Of a stretch of DNA of 64,000 nucleotides, positions 54,685-64,000 are shown piece by piece. Position numbers and translations under genes: made by a program. Below the pieces are notes generated by a model that saw only the letters and a list, made by a program, of their open reading frames with translations, did no database searches and was not told the origin of the DNA. Location of the stretch: the NCBI GenBank assembly GCA_027579435.1, contig JANBPK010001042.1, forward strand, positions 90,019 to 154,018, written 5' to 3'. Every line of letters starts with the position of its first letter. Within the stretch, counting starts at the first letter, position 1. This stretch comes from Candolleomyces eurysporus (taxonomy: Eukaryota; Basidiomycota; Agaricomycetes; Agaricales; Psathyrellaceae).

Positions 54685-57600
54685 CTAAGTAGCTGCCTCT
54701 ACCTTTTCGTCGTGCTCTTGGCTTCCCTTTCGTGATCCAGTTTCTTCATCGCTCTTCTTTTCAACAACTCCATCGTCGATAAGCCCAAGACGACGCAAAA
54801 TGGCCTCTTGTCTGGCTTGGTCGGCAGCTGCCAGACCTTCAGTAGCTCCAAACACCAAGTCCATCTCTTCCAAAGTAAGGCCTAGACAAATTTTCAGCAC
54901 AGTGATGCTTCCGTCAAGCCACGTTTCTGACCTTTAGTCTCGGGTACCTTGAAACGGTCCGCGTCAGCACGGTATCAATGAAACCCCTGGATGACACTCA
55001 CAAACCACCAAATGAACAAGCCACCAGCGAGCGAGAAAGCCTGGTGTCTTTCATGAGCCGAGCGGCAACTTTAGACGAAAAAATTCCTTACGCCGAAGAA
55101 GATGAAGGTTCCGTAGGTGATATGCTCAAGCATCGAGGGGGTGACCTGTACATTCGTCATTTACATGTTGAAACGGCACTTTGAACAAGCCGCTTACCTG
55201 CCCGACTATGAAACGACAGCAAAATGAAGCATCATCCATCGCACGTTCTGTTATGATCACTTACCGATGAAGTTGTTCATCTTGGCATAGACGTCAGTAC
55301 GCAGTTTCTCTACCGTTGGGGTATTATTCGAGTACTCACCCAGTTCGATGAAGCCGCAATCGACAATCCCTTGCCACGAACGCTAAGCGGCCAGATCTGC
55401 CAATCATGTCAGAGGACAGTACTCGTAGAAGAAACCGGATCTCACTTCAGCGACCAAGATCCATGCGCAAGGGCCTACCCGCGAAGCTCAGCTGGTGTTC
55501 CAACAGACTCCGAAATAGACATAGACATACCCCAACTATATCCGAATCCTTCACAATTCCGTCAACAAACCTATCCGGTATTATGGATCCAACGGAACAC
55601 AACGCACCAACAGCAAACAACCAAACGAGAACACATGCAGCCCATCCGGCAGCTAGATGCGTGTAGATGAGTTCACGTAACACTATATCTGACCCAATCA
55701 AAGAGCTCACCAGAATGACTGCGATCGTTCGATAGCGGCGAAGAGGTCGGGTCACAAGGTCAAAAAAAAGAGACGGAATCAATCACACAAATGTGTACTT
55801 ACCTTGCCCAGGTTTCACGATACAGCCCACTCAGAATAGCAACGATAAAATGACAAGCAGCCATCAAAAAACGCGCCAGAGATCAAAACAGGCTTTCGAC
55901 CAAGCTGGTCGACCCAGAGGATGGCGGGAATGGTGGCAATAAACATCCTGCAGTGCCATCGGCATAGTTAGTCGCGATATCCTAACCAATAGCAGAAACT
56001 TTAAGCACTTACGCAATTCCGACCACCCCAGTGGCCAATAAGGAGACGGAATTGTCAGTGAGACCCAAGTCCGCGAAAATGCTCGGCGCGTAATACAGAA
56101 TGGCATTGATTCCAGCTGGCACGAGTCAACGATAGCGATGGAAGGCAAAGGGGAGTGGGAGCAAAGGAAGCGATGAGTAAGTCACGATTCCTACTGGCTG
56201 GGGAAAAGAAACATCAACTTACTCCATTGTTGGAAAAACATCGTGCTGCAAGAACCACGCGAAGTCCCAGTCAATCAAGTCAGTTTGGCGTTAAGCAGCG
56301 GATAGAAGACGCGGAAGATAAATATATCCTCACAGGGTACCAGTAGCCACTCGATAAAGTAAGGCTGGATGGCGCAAAAACAAAGAAGACGATTCAGTCG
56401 GGACGCGATTCTAGGTCTGTGGAGTTGTGGATACTCACTCCTGCTCTTCAGAAGACTAAGATAGTCATAGAGCCCAAGTTTGAAGTTGGAGCTGAAGGTT
56501 CCATCTTGGTATTGCGGGAAATTGAGCTCCGCCGTCTCCTTCTCAAAGAGATACTGCGCTTTGATTTCCCTAAATGACGATTCAATTCAGACGAGAAATA
56601 ATGGAAGCTAGAGAAGAAACTCACAAAAATTCGATTCTAACCAATTCCGAATCNGGGGGGAAGGTTTCGTGCCTGGCTCAAGACGGTCAATGCCTCCTCA
56701 TCACGGCCTTGATTAACAAGCCAACGAGGTGAGAATGGCATGAACAAAATCCCAACGCCCAGAATGACTGCAGGAAGAAGCTGAAGTCCGAGCGGAATTC
56801 GCCAGGCTGCTTCATGCTGGCCTTCTTTAGTGCCTCCAATGAAATTGGTACCTGGAGTGAATGCATGAATAATGCATAGTATGAACTTCGATGTGGATAA
56901 AGCTCGACGTACCGTAGTCAATCCAGAACGATATCATAATACCGAAGGTAATAGCAAGTTGCTGGAGACCGACCAAGCTGCCTCGAACTTCCGGAGGAGC
57001 GATCTCCGCATTGTAAAGCGGGACAGCCATACTCAAGGAACCAACGCCCAAACCAGTAACGAAGCGGCCTGAAAAGGAAACACATCAATCATTAACATTT
57101 CTCTCAGCTCCCTCATCCAGATCCACATCCGTGCAGACGATAAGAAATGTCGACGGAAACGCACCTGCAAAGATAGGATCCGGGTTAAAAGCGGCCGTCT
57201 GTACGACCACGCCGATACAGAACACGACGACGGCTATAAGTCGACAATAGGCAAAAAGAAACAACACCGGGACAGGGAAGCAAGCGGGTTCGAACACGAG
57301 GTGGGCCCCACGGGTTGGTCGGTTAGCCTGCAATTTCTCCGCTCCACCTCTGAATTGCTACTCACCCAACACAATGGTATATTTCCTAGAGAGCTTGTCC
57401 GCGAGATAACCTGTACGAAGACAGAGGGTGGGTAAGAATCGTGCAGACAGGAAGGGGAAGAGGGGAGAATCGAAACTGACCAGTTGCGAGCACACCAACC
57501 CAAGCACCAAGTTCGAGAATAGCAACGAGCCAACCTTTCTTTCCGGCATCGTCGACCGCTTCCCTCATGCGTACGTCGAAGGAGTGCATCCTGGAGAATT

Positions 57601-58081
57601 AGCCAGGCATCTTAGTAGGCCCACGCCTTTGCGCAGAACGATGGAACCCGAGTGTACGTACGCAAGGACACCGGAGAAAACACCCTAAATGATAAACGGC
57701 ATGAACGATCATCGCTCGAGCACCCAAAATCGAAAGAACAAACCTGATTGTAACCTGTTGGATAAAATCGCGAGTTCCCTTTAGACCGACGAATTACTTA
57801 TCTATTGCTTTCAAACGCACCATAAAGCCTAGGGGTGGGGTCAGATAAGAAGCGCACGATTAAGAGCAGAGAGATAGGACACCTACAATCCACCGAGAGA
57901 CGCAAAAATAGCGATAGCGAACACCCGTCTGTTATGAACCAAGCCGGCCTACAGAAAGCAGCGTCGATCAGCAAGGAAGACGAGGAAAGGCGATGGCGGG
58001 GGGTTCGAAGCTCACATATCCCGATTTGCCCGCCAGCGCCATCCGGCGGGACGTATTGAGAGCTGGAGCGCCTCCACCCAT
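54685..58081 (-). CDS. MFS hexose transporter
   Basis: Sugar porter of the plasma membrane, 12-helix type. It starts at 58081 ([20 protein letters not shown]); after the first introns, [39 protein letters not shown]. Other signatures: [95 protein letters not shown]-terminal: [29 protein letters not shown]. Very intron-rich, at least 15 introns and exons as short as 11 bp near the start. The N at 56654 breaks [13 protein letters not shown] if counted as a base; dropping it restores the frame. Some middle exon borders (55200-56500) are only approximate. Confidence 0.88.
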
Positions 58082-58740
58082 CGCTGGAAGTCAGAGTCGT
58101 CGATCGCGAAGAAGAAGAGAAGCTGAGGGAGGCCCGGATTCCAAGGACACAGGAAGGCAGAAGGCCAGGAAGGTCGGGGTGTTGGTTTTTAAACCATGCC
58201 ATTGGGGAACCTTCCGCATCTCCATACTGAATCTTCTCCACGCTCTCAGAATAGAACACGTCCTGGCCATGGTTTTAGAAAAGAAGCATCTGAGAGCACC
58301 CGAAAATACCCCAGTAGAAAGCGATGGTTAGGCCAGGAGGAGTAGTAGGTACATGATTAGAAGCGGGCCGCTGGGAGCCGAGGCTCGAATCCAAGATCTC
58401 GTGGACGTGTGGACGTTGCAATCACGGCGTTTCAGAGCGTTGCGACTTCTTCTCTGATGCAGATGCTTGATGGCTTCTCGAAATTCGACTGTTCCAGACG
58501 ACAGAACAAGTGACTGCGCGCTCAAGGCAAAGACATGGGTCAACACTTTGAAGAGTTAACGAGTGGGAGTGTCATTAAACAAATCGTAGATGCGACTGTC
58601 GGCGACATGAAAAAAAAAAATAAACAACAATATAACAGCAAGTGTCTGTAACCTGATGATATTAGGAAAAGCTAAATAGACCACAACTCCAAAAAGTCCG
58701 ATGCATACGTGATATCGAAATCCTGGATCCTGAAATGTCC
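58082..58740. other. Intergenic between transporter and GPI protein
   Basis: 659 bp with no gene seen. It should hold the transporter promoter and the GPI-protein 3' UTR. A run of 11 A lies near 58610. A GGCTCGAATCC string at 58381 resembles a Pol III B box but no tRNA fold forms around it. Confidence 0.45.
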
Positions 58741-59631
58741 TTAGAGGAGAGCAGCAATGGCTGCGACACCGGCAAGACCGAGAGCACCCGACGAGGCGAA
58801 CTTGGTAGCACCGCTCGACTGGTTGGCACCAGAAGCAGTGCTGGTGTTGGAGCCAGCGGCAGAGGTAGTACCTGTTGTGCCACGGGGAGAAGTGGTGGCC
58901 GCAGGGGAGGTGGTGCCGCCGGTGGTAGTGGCAGCAGGGGTGGTGCCAGTGGTTGTGGTACCTCCAGTCCTAGGAACGGGTTCAGGAAGCGAGCAAGTCT
59001 AAGTGGACAAGGAAAACGTACGTGGCAGTGGAAGTAGTGGAGGTCGTTTGACCAACGCAGGCGGTGTCGGTGCCAGTCTGGATGGTAGCGGTGCCAGACT
59101 GACCAACGGCACCGGTGCTATCACGAAGCTGAAGGAAGAAGCTGGTGCCGACGGGCAAGTTGGCGGTCCATGAAAAAGGACTGGTTTCCACGCGACCGAA
59201 GTCCACGATAGCAGCTGCGCCAGGCTGATTGGCAGGGAGCGCGCTAAAGAGACTAGGTCAGCCAGGTGAACGTTGAGAAGTCAAAAGGTTGCTTACCTCT
59301 ATTCCAAAGACAAGAAAAAAGGTAACCATGATCAACAAAAAAAAATTGCGCGACATTAGGGAGAGGTACCAACCAAGAAGTAAGGGGCTGAAAACAAAGA
59401 TATGAGCACCTTCACGACATGGAGGAAAAGAGAACGTACGAGTTCCACCGGTCCATGAGAACTGAACGGGCTGACAGACGACGACGCTGAGACTGAGGAG
59501 GGTTGAGTGACAACGATGAAAAGGACTAGAAAACTGCCAGCTCACGGGGTGTTGATGGTGACGGGGCCCTGGGCGAGAGCGCCAGCAGTGACAGCGAGGA
59601 CAGTGAGAGCACAAGCGAAACGAGAGAACAT
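58741..59631 (-). CDS. Small GPI-anchored Ser/Thr-rich protein (Kre9/KNH-like)
   Basis: The signal peptide is MFSRFACALTVLAVTAGALA (start 59631). A small beta-rich domain of the fungal Ser-Thr-rich GPI membrane family follows: CQPVQFSWTGGT, then LPANQPGAAAIVDFGRVETS, PFSWTANLPVGTSFFLQLRD, STGAVGQSGTATIQTGTD. Then a Thr/Gly/Ala-rich stalk (TGGTTTTGTTPAATTT) and a C-terminal hydrophobic tail after small residues (GALGLAGVAAIAALL), the pattern of a GPI addition site. Four introns. Expected on the cell wall or plasma membrane. Confidence 0.82.
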
Positions 59632-60740
59632 GTTGGGCAACGCTGAGGAGGGGGCAAGGACAGAAAAAAGAAGGGTAAATAAGACTCTGAGGAAAGGGTC
59701 GAGATGGGAATGACAGGAAAGATGATGCAGGGTTCTTGTTTAATATTTGCCACGCAGCCCCATCGGGCCTTGCAGCCCGTGCGACCGGCCATAACGTGTG
59801 CCCGCAAGCCCGTTTTGATCATATCCCGCCCCACTCTCCACTTCTACCGGCCTCCTGAGCGATTAGCGAGGCCAAATGGCCCCGTCGTCCTCTCTGAGGC
59901 TCCACTCTCCCCGGACACGAGGAGATGTCACAGAAGGTTGGACGGGTCGATGACATATGAGCTTGCACGGAATATATACTCCCCATGCATCGAGTATTTC
60001 CAGAGGCTTGGCTCTTGGTCTTTCTGGAAACATGAGGGCGGGGTTCCAGAATTCTAGGGTGCATTTATAATATCTTTATGCAGGCCAGATTGTATGTCGA
60101 TGCATGAGGCAGGACCTTTGAATAGGCGAGCGCTCGATGTGAAGGCTAGCAGGGTGGTGGTTGACAGTACATCCCGCAGTTACCCAAGGTAGAAAGACGG
60201 TTCGGTTTGTTAGGCAGAAGTTTGAGCTACTGGTCAACATGTCGGAAATTTCAAGGGGCAGTCAACGCAGCTGTAGCTGCTGAGAGGTGCTGTCAGTTCA
60301 TGGGTAGAGGCCAGACGACGACCCGTCGGGCTCAGGCTGCAGGGACTATAAGGCTGCAACGGACGTAGTTAATACTTTTAACTGGGCGCTGATGCGGCTG
60401 TGGTTGTCAAGTCAATTTCTGTCATTATCTATACATGTACAGGCTTACAGCTGCAAAAGCTCAAATTCATGGGGCTCTGGACCGCAATACGAGGGGTCAT
60501 GTGCCGTTCTCCAAATCCAAACCTGCGAATCGAAAGAGGCTGACCGAGGGGTGTCGGACGTCGGGGGAGCGGGAGTCGGGGCGGAAAGAGCCAGCGGATA
60601 GTACGTAATCAGTGGCGATGATTATTGTGACATCTGCACTGCAGCGCTGATCGACTGCGTGCCTTATAAGTCGACAACGGCCTGAAGATTCGATATTCAA
60701 CTTTCATCCCGTCGACCATCTACATCGTTACTCTCAGAAT
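59632..60740. other. Divergent intergenic region, GPI protein / metacaspase
   Basis: 1.1 kb between divergent start codons; it contains both promoters. No further gene recognised. A CT-rich stretch precedes the GPI-protein start. Confidence 0.45.
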
Positions 60741-63380
60741 ATGTGGAACAACAACAACAACCAGCAGCAGCAGCAGTCACCCCCAGGCTTCCCGGGAGCT
60801 CCCCCAGCGTTCGTACCACTTTCAGCTTGAACGACATCCTGCTGAAATCTTTCACTACATCTACAGGTTTCCCAGCTTCCCCAGCCCGTAAGTTACCCAG
60901 CCCTGAGCGTGGATCGAATATTAGGCTGAGATCTCCCAGCGGTGGCTTCGCTCCTCCCCAAGGACCTCCCGCCGGTGGAGGTTACGCCCCGAGCTACTCG
61001 CCATCGTACGCACTTAATTATATTTAGCGTCCTCAGCTCGGGACCTAACGTTTCTTAGCTACGGACCACCCCCCGGAGCCCCTCCATCTGGGTAAGCGCT
61101 TTCAAAGATATTCTGTGCTCTAGGGTCCTGACATTGCGTCGAAGATATGGGCCTCCTTCGGGTCCTCCGCCGAGGTAAATATCAATCTTTGCTGTTCAGT
61201 CCACAGCCTCCTCACTGGTTGCCTCCACAGCTTCGGATTCCCTTCCGGACCTTCGCCTGGGTAAGTTGACTACCTAGTTAGGTCTAAATTATCCTCATGC
61301 CATCCCCTCGCCCAGTGGTTACAACCCCTCCCAAGGACCTCCCCAAGGACCTCCGCCTGGGTAAGTTGACTTCCTAGCTAAATCTGAACTACCCTAATGA
61401 CATCCCCTTTCCTAGCGGTTACAATCCCTCCCAAGGGCCTCCCCAAGGACCCCCACCTCAAGCCTCTAGGGGATATCCTGGTGCATCTTACCACCAGAAC
61501 AACTACGGCCCGCCTCAAAGTGCACCTCCAGGTCAGCCTCCTCGTCACGGTGGATACCAGCCAAGTTATCAGGCACCGCCGATGCCACCCAGCTCGGTTC
61601 AAAACTATGGCCCTCATATCCAATCTGGGGGACGCGACATTCAACCCCACTTTCAGTATTCTCAGTGCACCGGAAAGAAGAGAGCTCTTCTGGTATGCAC
61701 CATCGGCCAACTAACATGCTTATTATACTCATGTTTCACAATCTATTCTACAGATTGGTATCAACTACTTCGGACAGAACGGAGAACTAAGGGGTTGCAT
61801 CAACGACGTAAAGAATGTGAAGAGCTTCTTGATCAGTGAGCTCCGGGTCTCCCTTTTCCTCGGTGCTATGCTAATTCTGAAATCAGACCACTGGGGCTAC
61901 AAGGAGGCGGATATGGTCATCCTTACTGACGATGCGACCAACCCCCGCATGCAGCCGACTACAGCGAACATTGTGAGCGATTCCCGCCTTCCCTCCGCAC
62001 AATTTTGATGTTAAGTTATTTGTAGATCCAAGCTATGACATGGCTTGTCAATAATGCCAAACCGAACGACGCACTGTTCTTCCACTGTCAGTACCCTTCG
62101 CACCAGCATGATTTGTATCTGACCGCTTTTCAGACTCTGGACATGGTGGTCAAACCAAAGATCTTGACGGCGATGAAGGCGACGGTTATGATGAAGGTGA
62201 AGTTTTGCCTCTTCGGTTTAATTTTAATCTGGTGCTAATTTTCTCATACTAGTTATCTATCCCGTACGTTCTTTACCTGGTTCCCAGTTCTCTGATCTCA
62301 AAACTTCCCCGTTCGTTAGGTGGACTTTGAAAGCAGCGGCCATATCGTTGACGATGTGGGTTTGTTTGACTTGATCTACCGAATATCATTTCTAAACTTT
62401 AAATTTTAGTTGATGCACGATATTATGGTCAAGCCTCTCCCAGAAGGTTGTCGGTTGACAGCGATCTTCGACGTAGGTTTACCTTTACAATGCTTCTTCC
62501 CGCTATGTCTAAACTTGGCTGTCTAGTCTTGTCACTCTGGCTCGGCTCTTGGTATGGAAAATTTCTATCTTTGCTAAGCCCCGTTAGCAACTGACCACGT
62601 TCCCTACAGATCTTCCTTACATCGTAAGTCTTTCTCGTTTGTTTATTTCTGATTACGTAGCTGACATTTGAACCAGTACTCTACCGAAGGAAAGGTCAAG
62701 GAACCCAACCTGGCTGCCGAAGCCGGCCAAGGACTCCTTTCCGCTGTATCTTCCTATGCTCGTGGTGATATGGGCGGTGTCTTCAAGTCTGCTATGGGTC
62801 TCGTCAAGACGGCCACAGGAAGCAGCCAGAAGGCCGATAAAATTTCAAAGGCTACTCGAACCAGTCCCGCCGACGTCGTATGTTCTTTTCCTTTACGAAA
62901 TAGCAAACTATGGCGTGATCTCACTTTTGATTCTGTTCAAAGATCTCGTTCAGCGGCTGCAAGGATTCCCAGACTAGTGCCGACACCCAAGAAGCTGGCC
63001 AGGCGACTGGTGCTATGAGCTTTGTGAGCTGAATTCTTTCCTGTCTTTATTGAATACGTTTTCATGTCGGTGTTTTTGCTTTTCTAAGGCTTTCATTAGC
63101 GCACTCAGTACGTTACGTCGATCCCTCTTGAAATTGCTTTCTTTACGTTATTAACTCGATGTCTCTTCCTCTTTCTCTCAGCGACCAAGCACGGGCAAAG
63201 CTACCAAGAGCTCTTGAACAATGTTCGGGAGATCCTTCGTGCCAAGTACAGCCAGAAGCCTCAGGTAAAATTTCAACTCTCTTCTGTGCGTTTTGTTTTC
63301 GAAGGATCTGACAACGATGATCATTATTGTAGCTTTCGAGCTCCCACCCGATGGACACCAACATCATGTTCATTTGCTAA
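60741..63380 (+). CDS. MCA1: Type I metacaspase
   Basis: Clan CD cysteine protease implicated in fungal stress, ageing and protein quality control. It starts [20 protein letters not shown], a Gln/Asn- then Pro/Gly/Tyr-rich prodomain built from many tiny exons ([30 protein letters not shown], then twice [16 protein letters not shown]). The p20 domain has [56 protein letters not shown] with catalytic His in SGHGGQ, and the catalytic Cys in [16 protein letters not shown]. The p10 part: [20 protein letters not shown], ending [13 protein letters not shown]. At least 15 introns; stop TAA 63378-63380. The prodomain contains a 100-bp tandem duplication of an intron-exon unit (61261-61460). Confidence 0.92.
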
Positions 63381-63707
63381 AGCAGTCGTCGCGTCAGTTG
63401 ACTAGATGTTCAAGTACGCATGCACAAGCAGGAGAAGGTTATTGTTGTAATATCATGTACTCCCCAAGACGATGTTTCCCTGTACCGATGTATTCCTGTA
63501 CCATTCAAATGATTTCCAAGTTCTGGGATTCAATCTCAATTTGAGTCTCCAACGAAGGTTCATCGAGAAAAATTTCGTTCATTGCGAGTATAGAATCATA
63601 AAAAATGCTGCGAAAGATGATAGTCAACAATCGTTGTTTTGCTACATTTTTGAACGTGGTATATAATGAATGAGTGAAGAAAGCCTTAAGCAACCCAGCG
63701 ACGGCCT

Positions 63708-64000
63708 CTAAATGCACTGGCTGTAGAACTGGTTGATGGCGGTGCAAGTGGAGCCCGAAGCGCACTGAGTAGGGCCGTTGTAGCCAACACCACCGCTGGA
63801 AGAAAGGAGAGAGGATATCCGTGTCAGTAATGGTTCGGTAGTGGCGAGAGGAGCAGAAAAGAACGCACCATTGACCGTACTTGGTCTGGGTAGCAGCAGG
63901 GGCGGGGTTGGTGACGGTGGGAGTGGTGGGGGTGGCGGTAGGGACAGTCTGGGTGGGTCCAGTGGTNGGGGTTTCCGCCGGGGGCAGTGTAGCCGGGGGG
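63708..64000 (-). CDS. C-terminal CBM1 and linker of a secreted enzyme (partial)
   Basis: Only the end of the gene is in the window; the catalytic domain lies to the right. The visible part is a Thr/Pro/Ala-rich linker ([20 protein letters not shown]) and then a fungal cellulose-binding module, family CBM1: [20 protein letters not shown], then [13 protein letters not shown], with the four cysteines and aromatic residues of the family. An intron at about 63790-63866 splits the domain after the first Gln-Cys. The N at 63967 lies in the linker; both frames there are open, so it cannot be tested. Probably a cellulase, lytic monooxygenase or similar carbohydrate-active enzyme; which one cannot be told. 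Confidence 0.85.
   Translation of the reverse strand, partial: PRLHCPRRKPXPLDPPRLSLPPPPPLPPSPTPPLLLPRPSTVNGAFFSAPLATTEPLLTRISSLLSSSGGVGYNGPTQCASGSTCTAINQFYSQCI

Noticed and set aside
58370..58470. Possible tRNA near a GGCTCGAATCC string.
   Set aside because: No T stem, acceptor pairing or A box could be formed on either strand.

Overview
This window is nuclear DNA from a filamentous fungus, almost certainly an Agaricomycete (Basidiomycota). The reasons are gene-dense packing on both strands, many short (about 50-60 bp) GT-AG introns with micro-exons, a fused bioD-bioA biotin gene, mitochondrial homoaconitase (the fungal alpha-aminoadipate lysine route), a CBM1 cellulose-binding domain, and small GPI/secreted Ser-Thr-rich proteins. 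I cannot fix the species from sequence alone; Cantharellales or a relative is only a guess. No prokaryotic operon, CRISPR array, rRNA or canonical tRNA gene was seen.

Layout. 0-12.7 kb: an SRPK-type kinase and LYS4 (homoaconitase) diverge from a shared upstream region. They are followed by a rearranged block of about 4 kb that carries a second copy of the LYS4 3' end, small gene fragments, tandem repeats and tRNA-derived repeats. After it come trimethyllysine dioxygenase (carnitine synthesis) and ketol-acid reductoisomerase (ILV5), divergently arranged. 12.9-18.9 kb: VPS34 and the bifunctional biotin gene converge with about 30 bp between stop codons. 19.2-23.2 kb: a lineage-restricted hypothetical gene, then an inverted duplication of an AIG2/gamma-glutamyl-cyclotransferase-like gene centred near 21.98 kb, with a tRNA-Phe-like element at the same place in each arm. 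24-25.2 kb: a Nudix CoA-diphosphatase-like gene. About 2.8 kb without a recognisable gene follows.

27.9-45.7 kb is a conserved housekeeping stretch: pICln, a very long FG nucleoporin (NUP214/NUP159 type), an SH3 protein, a PfkB sugar kinase, the ribosomal-protein chaperone ACL4, an unknown basidiomycete protein, SVF1 and the mitochondrial protease OMA1. 45.9-64 kb is richer in membrane and secreted proteins: a MUP1/LAT-type amino-acid permease, a two-repeat secreted protein, COX4 (subunit Vb), an isochorismatase-fold protein, an MFS hexose transporter, a Kre9/KNH-like GPI protein, a type I metacaspase, and the C-terminal CBM1 of a secreted enzyme running off the right edge.

The genes do not form one pathway. 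There is a local concentration of mitochondrial amino-acid and cofactor metabolism (LYS4, TMLH, ILV5, BIO). Every single N that falls in testable coding sequence (four of four) behaves as a spurious extra base, so some apparent frameshifts are assembly artefacts.
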